NCBI GenBank assembly: GCA_958295465.1
Contig: OY282353.1
Coordinates: forward strand, 1,302,001 to 1,366,000
Direction: 5' to 3'
Length of the DNA stretch: 64,000 nucleotides
From: an uncultured Gammaproteobacteria bacterium
Lineage (GTDB): Bacteria; Pseudomonadota; Gammaproteobacteria; HK1
Of the stretch, positions 1-8,546 are shown piece after piece. The notes below the pieces were generated by a model. The model saw nothing but the letters and a program-made list of their open reading frames with translations. It was not told the origin of the DNA and searched no databases. Within the stretch, counting starts at the first letter, position 1, and every line of letters starts with the position of its first letter. A program made the translations under genes and the position numbers.

Positions 1-1219
1 GCAGGGTGATCGTCCCCCGGCTCTCCGCAACCAGCGGCCCGACCCGTATGGCCAGGCCGTGGACGGCCTCGACGGCGGCGGCCCGCCGGAAGGGGTTCGG
101 GAAGTGCAGGTTGGCGGTCTTCTCCAGAGCCGGCATGAAGTGGAGCTGGACGTCCGGCGCGATCAGATCGGGGCGGGTCTTCAGGAACGCGCCCGCCTCG
201 TAGGGGAACGTCGTCATGACCCCTTCGCCGAAGACCATGCCCCGCGCCACCGACAGCGCCAGCCGGTCGGCCCGAAGGTGGCGGTAGAGGGTGACGGGCT
301 TCCGGCATTCGAAGGAGAGCACGCAGTCGACGTGGTCCTGGAGGTTCCGTCCGACGCCGGGGAGGTCGTGCACCACCTCGATGCCGTGGCGCGCAAGCTC
401 CTCGGGCGGGCCGATCCCCGACAGCATGAGGATCTGGGGGGAATTCACCGTACCGCCGCACAGGATGACCTCCCGCGCTGCATGTACCCGCAGCAAACGG
501 CCGTCCCGGGCGATCTCGACCCCGGTGGCACGGCCGTTCTCCACGAGCACCCGCCGGGTGAGCGTATCGGTCGCCACACTCAGGTTCCGGCGGCGCCGGA
601 CGGGGCGCAGGAAGGCGAAGGAGGTGGACCAGCGCTTGCCTCGCCGGATGGTGAAGTCGTAGCGCCCGCAGCCCTCCTGTTCGGCGCCGTTGAAGTCGTC
701 GTTGACCGGATGGCCCGCCTGGCGGCCGGCTTCGATGAAGAGGTCGTAGAGCGGATTCGTGCCGCGCGCGCGGCATACGGTCAGCTCGCCGGTCCCGTTG
801 TGGTAGGCATCGGCGCGCTGGACGTGGGCCTCGGAGCGGAGGAACGCCGGCAGGACCTCGTCGTAGGACCAACCGGAGAGGCCCATCTGCGCCCAGCGGT
901 CGTAGTCATGGCGGTTGCCGCGCACGTAGACCATGCCGTTGATGGTGGAGCTGCCGCCCAGCACCTTGCCGCGGGGCCAGTAGAGCGAGCGGCCGTCGAG
1001 AGCGGGAACCGGCTCGGTGTGGTAGCGCCAGTTGTAGATGCCGGAATGGAACAGCCTGCCCATCAGCATCGGCAGGCGGAACAGGGGGTTGCGATCCCGC
1101 CCGCCGGCTTCGATCAGGAGCACGGAGCAGTCGGGATCGGCCGAGAGCCGGTTGGCGATGACACAGCCCGCCGAGCCGGCCCCGACGATGACGTAGTCCC
1201 AGGATTTTTCGCTCGTCAT
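1..1219 (-). CDS. GMC-family FAD-dependent oxidoreductase (3' end outside window)
   Basis: Flavoprotein alcohol/choline-dehydrogenase-like enzyme that would oxidise an alcohol using FAD. The visible 405 codons start at ATG 1219 and contain the N-terminal dinucleotide fold VIVGAGSAGCVIANRL, GMC signature 1 GKVLGGSSTINGMVYVRG and signature 2 GGTVNSPQILMLSGIGP. Family members are usually 530-560 residues, so roughly 130 C-terminal residues, including the catalytic His-Asn region, lie beyond the window edge. It follows the oxygenase/importer operon on the same strand after a 332-bp gap, so it may or may not be co-transcribed. No good ribosome binding site is visible before the start. The substrate cannot be told from sequence. 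Confidence 0.9.
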   Translation of the reverse strand, partial: MTSEKSWDYVIVGAGSAGCVIANRLSADPDCSVLLIEAGGRDRNPLFRLPMLMGRLFHSGIYNWRYHTEPVPALDGRSLYWPRGKVLGGSSTINGMVYVRGNRHDYDRWAQMGLSGWSYDEVLPAFLRSEAHVQRADAYHNGTGELTVCRARGTNPLYDLFIEAGRQAGHPVNDDFNGAEQEGCGRYDFTIRRGKRWSTSFAFLRPVRRRRNLSVATDTLTRRVLVENGRATGVEIARDGRLLRVHAAREVILCGGTVNSPQILMLSGIGPPEELARHGIEVVHDLPGVGRNLQDHVDCVLSFECRKPVTLYRHLRADRLALSVARGMVFGEGVMTTFPYEAGAFLKTRPDLIAPDVQLHFMPALEKTANLHFPNPFRRAAAVEAVHGLAIRVGPLVAESRGTITL

Positions 1220-1551
1220 GCTAAGGAGGCTTCGCCTTGGACCGACGAGGCGTGTGCAGGACCACGATGGCTCTCCTGGGAACGCGGGCGTATCGCCCGC
1301 AGACATGTCGGGCCTGTGGCCCCCCGCGAGCTGGACACCCGCGCCCCCGGGGGCGCCTCGCGCAAATCCGGACACGAAACGGAGTGACGTGCGAAACAAC
1401 ACTGGGAAGGCGCATTCCGGTCACCGCACTCGACATCCGCGAATCTACAGTGCTTCCTTCACCTTGTGAAGCAGGTGCATGAATTCTTCGCCATTTTGCC
1501 GAAGATCTCATGGGTAAGGCTTCGCTTCGCGCCCCCGGTGAAGAATGCGGG
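1220..1551. other. Intergenic stretch without a supported gene
   Basis: This 332-bp stretch separates the ferredoxin gene from the GMC oxidoreductase gene. Frames that are open here have no recognisable protein features. It contains a GC-rich palindromic patch around 1275-1300 and a motif around 1482-1520 that resembles a segment at 27187-27228, possibly a dispersed intergenic repeat. I see no convincing promoter. Confidence 0.4.
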
Positions 1552-1863
1552 CTAGAGATCCAGCACCAGCCGTTTCCCTTTGCAACGGGATACACAAGGC
1601 ATGAGCACCTTGCCGGAAGCTTTTTCACTCTCGTTGAGGTAGCAATCCCGGTGATCCGGTTCACCTTCGACGACTTCGGTCAGGCAAGTGCCGCAGATCC
1701 CCTGCTCGCAGGACGTGAGAGGTTCGAATCCGGCTTCGACCATCGCCTCGATAATCGTCTGATCTTCTCGCACCACGAAGCGGATTCCTGATTGCCGCAA
1801 TACCACCTCGAAGGAATCGTCTTCCAATTCGGGCGGAACAAGGTCGCCGGAAGAGTGTTTCAT
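1552..1863 (-). CDS. Stand-alone plant-type [2Fe-2S] ferredoxin, like the C-terminal domain of NdmD
   Basis: A 103-residue electron carrier expected to feed electrons to the Rieske proteins of the operon. Cluster ligands are C52, C57 and C60 in SCEQGICGTC and C90 in MPCVSRCKGK. The segment from C52 to the C-terminal LVLDL closely resembles, as I remember it, the C-terminal ferredoxin domain of NdmD, the reductase of bacterial caffeine N-demethylases. In NdmD and VanB-type reductases this domain is fused to an FMN/NADH module; here the protein begins just before the ferredoxin fold and no flavin domain precedes it. It lies 64 bp after the NdmA-like gene on the same strand, as the last gene of the overlapping operon. 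Confidence 0.9.
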   Translation of the reverse strand: MKHSSGDLVPPELEDDSFEVVLRQSGIRFVVREDQTIIEAMVEAGFEPLTSCEQGICGTCLTEVVEGEPDHRDCYLNESEKASGKVLMPCVSRCKGKRLVLDL

Positions 1864-1927
1864 GGAAATGGTTCCCGGCTCCCTCGCAATCGGCCCCTGT
1901 TACGCCGTATCGAGTGTCCATGACGGC

Positions 1928-2983
1928 CTACCTGCTCTCGATGACGTCCGTGTAAAGCGCCTTTTTGAACGCCTCCTTCCCGACTCGCGCGGCGGCGTCG
2001 AGCTCCCGCAACCACTTGCGGTACTGGTTGGAAACCTTGTCCGTGGGCAAGGACACCTCCCCGAGTGAAAGTCCGCCGGGCTGCGTCTCGACCACCGGCT
2101 GGTCTTCCGCAAGCACGATGCTCTGGAAATCGAGCGGTTGCTCATCCGGCAAATCCGGATCGGTGTGGGCGATGATCATGAAGTTTCGGCAACTTTCCCC
2201 GGACGCCGGGCTCGACGTCGTCCACAGCAGGAAAGGTTTGCCGTCGCGATAGAGCCGGATGTCCAGGTTGATGCTGAACGGCACAGCCGCTCGATAGTCC
2301 CAGGTCCCGAGCGGACTATCGGGTGGGAGCGAGTCCAGCATTTCCTTGCCGGGCTCCATGAAGAACCGCATTTCACCGTTCACCCTGTCGATCGGAACGA
2401 TCATGGGTTCGGAATAGGCCGGATGATAAAGCGTTCCCGGGTGCACGTAGGCGAAATGGGAAAAATCGGTGAAGTTTTCCCAGCGTCGCTCCGCGGAGCT
2501 CTCCCAGTCATAGGGTTCGGCGACAATGACGCGCTTGTATTCCGGGTTGTCCCATGCACCGCAATAGGGGATCGAGGTACAGTCCCAGGAGCTGTCGAGC
2601 CTTACCCATACGAGACCATATTCGACTTGGCACTCATAGGAAAGGGTCGACGCCTTCCTCGGGATCGGTGCGTTCGGACAAGCTGGAATTCGAACGCATT
2701 GACCGTCCGGTCCGTATTCCCATCCATGGTAGGGGCACCGGAGCACCCGGTGATCGATTACCTTGCCCGAGGAGAGTCTCGTATGGCGGTGCGCACAACG
2801 GTCCCGCATCGCCACGACCACGCCGTCGAGCCTGGCAATGACGATGCTTTCGTCAAGTAGCGTTCGGCCGATCGGCCCGTTCCCCTCGCCGTCGGACCCT
2901 TCGAGCTCTGCCAGCGTACAGGCCGGATGCCAGAAATGCCTCAGATAGCCTTGGTCAGCCACCAGCGGCCGATCGATTTCCAT
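1928..2983 (-). CDS. Rieske non-haem iron N-demethylase, NdmA/NdmB type
   Basis: A 351-residue oxygenase alpha subunit. The Rieske [2Fe-2S] ligands are C63 and H65 (RCAHRHTRLS) and C83 and H86 (CPYHGWEY). The mononuclear iron site follows in ENFTDFSHFAYVHPG with H176 and H181 and a later Asp in LAEDQPV. The opening YLRHFWHPACTL, the block ERRWENFTDFSHF and the C-terminal DKVSNQYRKWLREL closely match what I know of NdmA and NdmB, which remove N-methyl groups from caffeine and theobromine as formaldehyde. A strong site, GAGGAGAA, precedes ATG 2983. Context with a BMP importer and NdmC/D/E-like genes supports a methylated purine or similar N-methyl heterocycle as substrate, which is inference. 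Confidence 0.9.
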   Translation of the reverse strand: MEIDRPLVADQGYLRHFWHPACTLAELEGSDGEGNGPIGRTLLDESIVIARLDGVVVAMRDRCAHRHTRLSSGKVIDHRVLRCPYHGWEYGPDGQCVRIPACPNAPIPRKASTLSYECQVEYGLVWVRLDSSWDCTSIPYCGAWDNPEYKRVIVAEPYDWESSAERRWENFTDFSHFAYVHPGTLYHPAYSEPMIVPIDRVNGEMRFFMEPGKEMLDSLPPDSPLGTWDYRAAVPFSINLDIRLYRDGKPFLLWTTSSPASGESCRNFMIIAHTDPDLPDEQPLDFQSIVLAEDQPVVETQPGGLSLGEVSLPTDKVSNQYRKWLRELDAAARVGKEAFKKALYTDVIESR

Positions 2984-3191
2984 CTTTCTTCTCCTCGAAT
3001 TCGCACCCGGCTGCTCGATTTACCCGAAGTCAGGCGGTCGCTTCCCTCGCGGTTCACATTCGACCCCCGGCCGCGCAGGCCCGACGTGACGATGACGTCC
3101 AATCGCCACGCCGCTGCCTCCGCGGTCCCGGATGTCTTGATCCGCAGTGATGACGGTCGAGTGCATCGCCTCCTCTCGATCCCGGCTCCGT

Positions 3192-4271
3192 TCAGTTCGG
3201 CAGCGTCGTGTCGATACCTCCGACCAGAAAGTTCATTCCCTTGATCGCACCATCGTCGAGGGAAGTTCCGGCAGCGACGACTACCTTGCCCTCCCGATCG
3301 GTAATGGGGCCCTGGAACGGGTGGAACGCCCCGCTGCGAATTTCCTCCTGCTTCGCAAGAATGGCCTCGCGTTGCTCGTCGGCCAGATCCGGGCTGAGAC
3401 CGGCGACGCCGACCGCGTCGTCCTTGATGCCGGCGAAAGTGTCGTTCCCCGTGAACTTCCCATCCATGACTTCCTGCACTTTCGCAATGTAGATCGGGCG
3501 GAAGTCCACCTGGATCGCCGCGAGATGCCTGGTCGGGGCGAATCTGGTGTTGTCGGAGAGCGTGACCGTGACGTAGACACCCATCTCTTCGGCCGCCGCA
3601 ACGGCGGATGGTGTTCCGGGGAACAACGAGAAGATGACGTCGGCCCCCTGCGACACCAGAGATTCGGCTGAAGCCTTGTTTTTTGCCGGATCGAACCAGG
3701 AATTCATCCAGACGACTTTCACGTCACCCAGATTCGGATTCACGCTCTGCGCTCCCAGGACGTAGGAATTCATGATCCCGACGACCTCGGGCAGCGGAAA
3801 GGCTGCAATGATTCCGATCGTTCCGGACTCGGTGGCGTAACCGGCCGCCATTCCGGCCAGATAGGCGCCTTCGTAGTGACGTACCGCATAGGTCGCGAAG
3901 TTGTCATGCTGGAGGTAGCCGCCAGCGTGAATGACTGCGATATCGGGATGCCGCCTGGCCAGCTTCAGGCCGTCATTCATGTGGCCGAAGGAGCCGAGGA
4001 AGATGACGTCCGCACCCTGGGCGGCCATCTTGTTCATGACTCGGGTCGAGTCCGGCCCTTCACCGACACTGTCGACCGCCTGGATCTCGGCCTTGTCGCC
4101 GAAATGTTCGGCAACCGCCTGCCGTCCTCTGTCCAGCTCGTGATCCCATCCGACCTCGCCGATCGGATTCGGCACGATGAAGCCAATCTTGAGTTTCTCG
4201 GCCGCAAGAGCGGAGGATGACAATACGATCGACAACGCCATTCCGGTCAGTGTTTTGGCAAGTACGTTCAT
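3192..4271 (-). CDS. BMP-family ABC transporter substrate-binding protein
   Basis: Periplasmic ligand-binding protein of 359 residues. It begins with a signal peptide (MNVLAKTLTG then a hydrophobic run to SSSALA) followed by the BMP/Med-family opening KLKIGFIVPNPIGEVGWD. Other family blocks are GADVIFLGSFGHMND and a C-terminal GPITDREGK. The start at 4271 has GGGAGG about 9 bp upstream. Members of this family (PnrA, NupA, TmpC) bind purine nucleosides, and relatives occur in nucleobase uptake clusters. There is no lipobox cysteine. It lies directly after the two permease genes, completing an ATPase-permease-permease-binding protein importer in the demethylase operon. Confidence 0.93.
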   Translation of the reverse strand: MNVLAKTLTGMALSIVLSSSALAAEKLKIGFIVPNPIGEVGWDHELDRGRQAVAEHFGDKAEIQAVDSVGEGPDSTRVMNKMAAQGADVIFLGSFGHMNDGLKLARRHPDIAVIHAGGYLQHDNFATYAVRHYEGAYLAGMAAGYATESGTIGIIAAFPLPEVVGIMNSYVLGAQSVNPNLGDVKVVWMNSWFDPAKNKASAESLVSQGADVIFSLFPGTPSAVAAAEEMGVYVTVTLSDNTRFAPTRHLAAIQVDFRPIYIAKVQEVMDGKFTGNDTFAGIKDDAVGVAGLSPDLADEQREAILAKQEEIRSGAFHPFQGPITDREGKVVVAAGTSLDDGAIKGMNFLVGGIDTTLPN

Positions 4272-4306
4272 TTGATACTTCCTCCCGTGGTTGACTTCTT
4301 TCCCCT

Positions 4307-5227
4307 TCATCCGATGGGCCTGTAGTTTTCGCCCAACGAAACCGGTGCATTCAGCTTGATGCGAACCGCGTCGCGAGACACGACCGCCAGTACGATGATC
4401 GTCAACACATAAGGCATGCAGGTCATGAGCTGGGAAGAGATGGCGATGCCTCCGGACTGCACGGCCAGCTCGCCCAGCAGGGCGGCACCGAAAAAATAGG
4501 CGCCCATCATGACGCGCAACGGCCGCCAGGTTCCGAAGACCACCAGGGCCACCGCGATCCATCCTCGTCCGACGATCATGCCTTGCGACCAGACCGGAGT
4601 CAGGACCGTCGAGGCATAGGCCCCGGCCAGACCGGCCATGAAGCCTCCGAAGAGGATGGCACGGAATCGGATCTTCATGACCGAGAACCCCAGACTGTGC
4701 GCGATGTGCGGATTTTCGCCGACGACGCGCAGAATGAGGCCGGCGCGCGTTCGGTAGAAAAAAGCGATCAGGCCGACTCCGATGCCGATCGTCAGATAGA
4801 CCACGAGGTCCTGGTGAAACAGGATCGGGCCAAGGATCGGGATGTCGGACAGCAGCGGGACGTCCAGCTTGGAAAGCGGCGCCAGGGTGAAAGCCTCATA
4901 GGACCGTGCCAGCAGGGCGGAGAGACCAAGCCCGAGAATACCCGTGGCAAGGCCCGCCGCCACTTGATTCGCCATGAAGAACAGGACCAGCGTGGCAAAG
5001 ACGACGGAAAGAATCATCGCCGAAACGGCCCCGGCCGCGAATCCGAGCAGATGCGAACCCGTGTTGTAGGTCGCCATGAAGGCGATTGCGGCCGCAAGTG
5101 CCATCATGCCTTCCACACTCAAATTGAGGACGCCGGACTTCTCGACCGTCAACTCCCCGAGAGCGGCAAGGAGCAGAGGGGTTGCCGTCATGAATGCGCC
5201 GCCGAAGACGAAAACGAACGCATCCAT
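4307..5227 (-). CDS. BMP-type ABC importer permease, second subunit
   Basis: Inner-membrane permease of 306 residues with about eight to nine hydrophobic segments. It opens MDAFVFVFGGAFMTATPLLL and carries the family block EKSGVLNLSVEGMMAL and later LRVVGENPHIAHSLG, the cytoplasmic coupling region of nucleoside-type permeases (NupP/NupQ, YufQ class). The start codon at 5227 shares one base with the stop of the upstream permease (TGATG), implying translational coupling. An open frame continues upstream, but it overlaps the other permease and has no membrane character, so the shorter start is preferred. Confidence 0.92.
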   Translation of the reverse strand: MDAFVFVFGGAFMTATPLLLAALGELTVEKSGVLNLSVEGMMALAAAIAFMATYNTGSHLLGFAAGAVSAMILSVVFATLVLFFMANQVAAGLATGILGLGLSALLARSYEAFTLAPLSKLDVPLLSDIPILGPILFHQDLVVYLTIGIGVGLIAFFYRTRAGLILRVVGENPHIAHSLGFSVMKIRFRAILFGGFMAGLAGAYASTVLTPVWSQGMIVGRGWIAVALVVFGTWRPLRVMMGAYFFGAALLGELAVQSGGIAISSQLMTCMPYVLTIIVLAVVSRDAVRIKLNAPVSLGENYRPIG

Positions 5228-6330
5228 CACGTCCGCCTCCCCGGTGCGAGCGACGACCCGCGGCGAAATTCGTATCGAACGAAAACGTGGGCGGCGAGAT
5301 AGAAAACCAGGATGAAGCCCTGGAACACGACGGGCGCGGAGGTCGGAATATCGGCCGCCAGCATCGCACTGTCGCTGCCGATATAGATCACGGCCATGAA
5401 GAGCCCGGCCATGACGATACCGAGCGGATGCAGGCCGCCGAGAAACGCGACGATGATTGCCGCGAAGCCGTAGCCCGGCGACAGTATGCGTTGCAGCTTC
5501 CCGATCGGTCCGGCGATTTCGCCGACGCCGGCGAGCCCGGCCGCCGCGCCGCCGACGAGCAGGGAGATCCATATGGCGCGGCTGCCGGAAAAGCCCGCAT
5601 AACGTGCGGCATTGGGCGCAATACCCCCCACCAGAAGGCGAAAGCTGGAGAAGCTCTTCGAGACGAGGATCCAGGCGGCGAGGGAAACGAGAATCGTGAT
5701 CAGCACCGACAGGTTGGCCCGGACACCGGCGCCGCTGAACAGCGGCGGATAAAGCGCGGCGTCCGGGAAGGGCGCAGACTGCGGGAAGTTGAACCCCATC
5801 GGGTCGCGCAACGGCCCGGTGACCAGATAATACAGGAGCTGGAACGCAATCTGGTTGAGCATCAGGGTGACGATGATTTCATTCGCGTTGTACCGAGTTC
5901 TGAAGAACGCCGCGATACCCGCCCAAGCCAGACCCGCGGTGGCGCCGAGCAGGATCATGGCCGGAAGGATCAGGGCGGATTCGCTCCGCGACCAGGTGAT
6001 CGGGATCAGGCTCGCCGCAATCGCCCCGATCGTAAGCTGGCCCTCCGCGCCGATGTTCCAGATCCTGGCGCGAAATCCGATCGCCAAGCCCTGGGCGATC
6101 AGAATCAACGGGCTCGCCTTGATCAGCAGCTCGCCGATGTTGTAGGCGGACGTGAAGGGATCGACGAAGAAGTTGTAGAGAACGACCGAAGGCGAGCTGC
6201 CCAACGCCGTGAAGAGGATGACGCTGCAGAGAATCGTCAGCCCGATCGTGACCAGCGGAACCGCCGCCAATGCTTTGACGGCCGGCTGTTCCCGCGGAAC
6301 CATCCGCCAAGCGGGCATCGGGGTCATCAT
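5227..6330 (-). CDS. BMP-type ABC importer permease, first subunit
   Basis: Inner-membrane permease of 367 residues. After a short cytoplasmic N-terminus it has repeated hydrophobic helices, the family block FRARIWNIGAEGQL, TRYNANEIIVTLMLNQIA, and the coupling segment GIAPNAARYAGFSG. This matches the YufP/NupP class that pairs with the smaller permease encoded next. Its ATG overlaps the stop of the ATPase gene (ATGA) and its own stop overlaps the next start, so three importer genes are chained by overlaps. Expected role is uptake of a purine-like compound across the inner membrane. Confidence 0.92.
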   Translation of the reverse strand: MMTPMPAWRMVPREQPAVKALAAVPLVTIGLTILCSVILFTALGSSPSVVLYNFFVDPFTSAYNIGELLIKASPLILIAQGLAIGFRARIWNIGAEGQLTIGAIAASLIPITWSRSESALILPAMILLGATAGLAWAGIAAFFRTRYNANEIIVTLMLNQIAFQLLYYLVTGPLRDPMGFNFPQSAPFPDAALYPPLFSGAGVRANLSVLITILVSLAAWILVSKSFSSFRLLVGGIAPNAARYAGFSGSRAIWISLLVGGAAAGLAGVGEIAGPIGKLQRILSPGYGFAAIIVAFLGGLHPLGIVMAGLFMAVIYIGSDSAMLAADIPTSAPVVFQGFILVFYLAAHVFVRYEFRRGSSLAPGRRT

Positions 6331-7907
6331 GCGGTCTGCCGGGGGGCCGCCGCGTCGAAATGGCCGATCATCATCTGGCCCACCTGTTCGGGCCGGACGC
6401 TTGTCGTCGCGACCGGGACCGACATTCGGCCTTCATACATTACGGCCATGCGGTCGGAGATTTCGAACAGTTCCTCCAACTCTTCGGAGATCACTACGAT
6501 GGCGTTGCCGGCGTCGCGCAGATCGACCAGGCGCTGGCGCACCAGTGCAGCGGCGCCGACGTCGATCCCCCAGGTCGGCTGCGAAACAACGAACGTCGTC
6601 GGCTCGAGCAACAACTCGCGCCCGACGATGAATTTCTGCAAATTGCCCCCCGAAAGGCTGGTGGCCGGCGCACGGTGGCCGGCGCAGCGTACATCCATTT
6701 CATCAATGCATCGCTCGGCAAACCGGTCACGCTGCCGGCGGCGAATGAATCCTCTCCTGACCATGCCTTTGCGGTGGCCGGTGAGCAGTACGTTCTGGCT
6801 GAGCGAGAGATCCGGCACCGCGCCCCGTCCGATACGTTCCTCGGGCACGAAGGCGAGCCCGCGTGCTCTTCGATCTTCGGCGCCCATGCTCCCGATCGGC
6901 TTGTCGAAAAGCACGATCCTGCCGCTCTCTTCGGCCGGGAGGGTCTCTTCTCCCGACAGCAGCCTCGCGAGCGCGAACTGGCCGTTGCCCGATACGCCGG
7001 CGATGCCGAAGACCTCGCCGGCCCGGACCTCGAACGAGATCTGTTTCAGATCGACGGAATGGGGATCGGGGTCGTTGTAGGAGAGATCCGCCACTCGCAA
7101 GTGAACCCTGCCGGACCGCGATGCCCGCTTGTGCCGGGCATGAGGGATTTCGCGGCCGATCATCATTCTGGCGAGCTCGGAGGCGGACGTCCGGGCAGGG
7201 TCCACAGTACCCCTCACACGCCCCTGCCGCAGGATCGTCGCCCGATGGCAGATCTCCCGTATCTCTTCCAGCTTGTGACTGATGTACAGGATTGCAATAC
7301 CTCGTTCCGCCAATCTCCTGAGCGTCGCGAAAAGCTGCCTGACGTACGGCAGTGGCAGGACGGAGGTGGGTTCATCCAGAATGAGAAGCTCCGGCTCCTG
7401 CAACAGGCAGCGGATGATCTCCACCCGCTGTCGTTCGCCGACCGAGAGATTGTGGACGAGTGCATCGGGATTGATCGGCAGCCCGAACTCTTCGCTCATC
7501 CGCCGAATCCGCCCGGAAAGATCCTGCAACGTCCCCGGAACCGTCAATGAAATGTTCTCGGTGATCGATACCGTTTCGAACAGCGAGAAATGCTGGAACA
7601 CCATTCCGATCCCCAACGAGCGCGCCGTGGCCGGGTTCTCCATGGACACCGGCTGCCCTTTCCAGCGGATCTCGCCGCCGTCCGGCGTGGCTACGCCGAA
7701 GATGAGCTTCATCAGAGTCGACTTGCCAGCTCCGTTTTCCCCCAGGATCGCATGAATTTCCCCAGGCCGAACCTGCAAGTCGATACCGTCATTCGCTACT
7801 ACCGCCGGATAGCACTTGGTGATGCCGATCATTTCCAGCAGGGCCGGCGAGCAGGTTCGTTCCGCATCCCCCACGGCGTCGTTGCGGGGCTTCGCGGGAT
7901 CGATCAT
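6327..7907 (-). CDS. BMP-type ABC importer ATPase with two nucleotide-binding domains
   Basis: A 526-residue tandem ATPase of the RbsA/NupO architecture. Domain 1 has Walker A GENGAGKST, signature LSVGERQRVEI and Walker B LLILDEPTSVL. Domain 2 has a degenerate Walker A (GVSGNGQFALAR), signature LSGGNLQKFIVGREL and an altered Walker B (TFVVSQPTWGIDVG), typical for the second half of this class. ATG 7907 overlaps the stop of the GST-like gene (ATGA). A longer frame runs further upstream but crosses the GST-like gene and shows no homologous character. It powers import by the two downstream permeases. Confidence 0.93.
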   Translation of the reverse strand: MIDPAKPRNDAVGDAERTCSPALLEMIGITKCYPAVVANDGIDLQVRPGEIHAILGENGAGKSTLMKLIFGVATPDGGEIRWKGQPVSMENPATARSLGIGMVFQHFSLFETVSITENISLTVPGTLQDLSGRIRRMSEEFGLPINPDALVHNLSVGERQRVEIIRCLLQEPELLILDEPTSVLPLPYVRQLFATLRRLAERGIAILYISHKLEEIREICHRATILRQGRVRGTVDPARTSASELARMMIGREIPHARHKRASRSGRVHLRVADLSYNDPDPHSVDLKQISFEVRAGEVFGIAGVSGNGQFALARLLSGEETLPAEESGRIVLFDKPIGSMGAEDRRARGLAFVPEERIGRGAVPDLSLSQNVLLTGHRKGMVRRGFIRRRQRDRFAERCIDEMDVRCAGHRAPATSLSGGNLQKFIVGRELLLEPTTFVVSQPTWGIDVGAAALVRQRLVDLRDAGNAIVVISEELEELFEISDRMAVMYEGRMSVPVATTSVRPEQVGQMMIGHFDAAAPRQTA

Positions 7908-8533
7908 CGTCTGATGTGGTCGATTCCCGGCATGGTGAAGAATCCGGGAAGGTTCGTGAACCGCCGGAGCCATCTCCGGATTGCGGGCCAGGGTGAAAGG
8001 TCGATCCCACCGTCGTGGGCCAGCGCCGTGTAGGGAAAGCACGCAATATCCGCGATTGTCGGCGCAGGTCCGGCGATCCATTCATGGCCGCCGAACTCCC
8101 GATCCGTCAGGTGGTCCTCCAACACCCGAAAGACACTTCTCGCTCCGGCGCGAGCCGCCCCGACGTCCAGATCGTAGCCCAGCACGTCGTGCATCCGCGC
8201 CGCGGACGACGTGGCGGTTATCCGGTCCGCGAACACCAGCCACATCGTCACCTCGCCGACGAGTCGTGGATCGCCGGAGGGCCACCAGCGCCCGTGTCCG
8301 TCATACTTGTTCGCCAGATAAAGCAGGATGGCTTGTGCGTCACGAATGACCAGGCCATCGTCCTCCAATACGGGTATCTGACCAAGCGGATTGATTCCAA
8401 GGAAGGCGGCGCTCTTGTGCTCCCGGCCCGGATAAAAATCGACCGCGACGATCTCGCATTCGATCTCGAGGAACCTCACCAGCAACCGGATCTTGTAGCA
8501 GTTGCCGGAAAGAACGTAGTCGTAAAGCTTCAT
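7904..8533 (-). CDS. Glutathione S-transferase-like protein (NdmE-like)
   Basis: A 209-residue GST-fold protein opening MKLYDYVLSGNCYKIRLL, with the thioredoxin-like domain containing NPLGQIPVLEDDG and DAQAILLYLANKY, and a C-terminal helical domain with GPAPTIADIACFPY. An earlier GTG at 8557 would add eight residues and overlap the upstream gene, but family proteins start at MKLYD. In Pseudomonas putida CBB5, NdmE is a GST homologue that is required structurally in the NdmC-NdmD-NdmE complex. Here it sits directly after the NdmC-like gene, which makes the same scaffold role likely, though catalytic GST activity cannot be excluded. Confidence 0.85.
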   Translation of the reverse strand: MKLYDYVLSGNCYKIRLLVRFLEIECEIVAVDFYPGREHKSAAFLGINPLGQIPVLEDDGLVIRDAQAILLYLANKYDGHGRWWPSGDPRLVGEVTMWLVFADRITATSSAARMHDVLGYDLDVGAARAGARSVFRVLEDHLTDREFGGHEWIAGPAPTIADIACFPYTALAHDGGIDLSPWPAIRRWLRRFTNLPGFFTMPGIDHIRR

Positions 8534-8546
8534 GGGCGATTCCGGC

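Noticed and set aside
5194-7080. A 628-codon plus-strand open frame opposite the importer genes
   Set aside because: It is antisense to three importer genes with full motifs; its residues are strongly charged and repetitive without domain signals.
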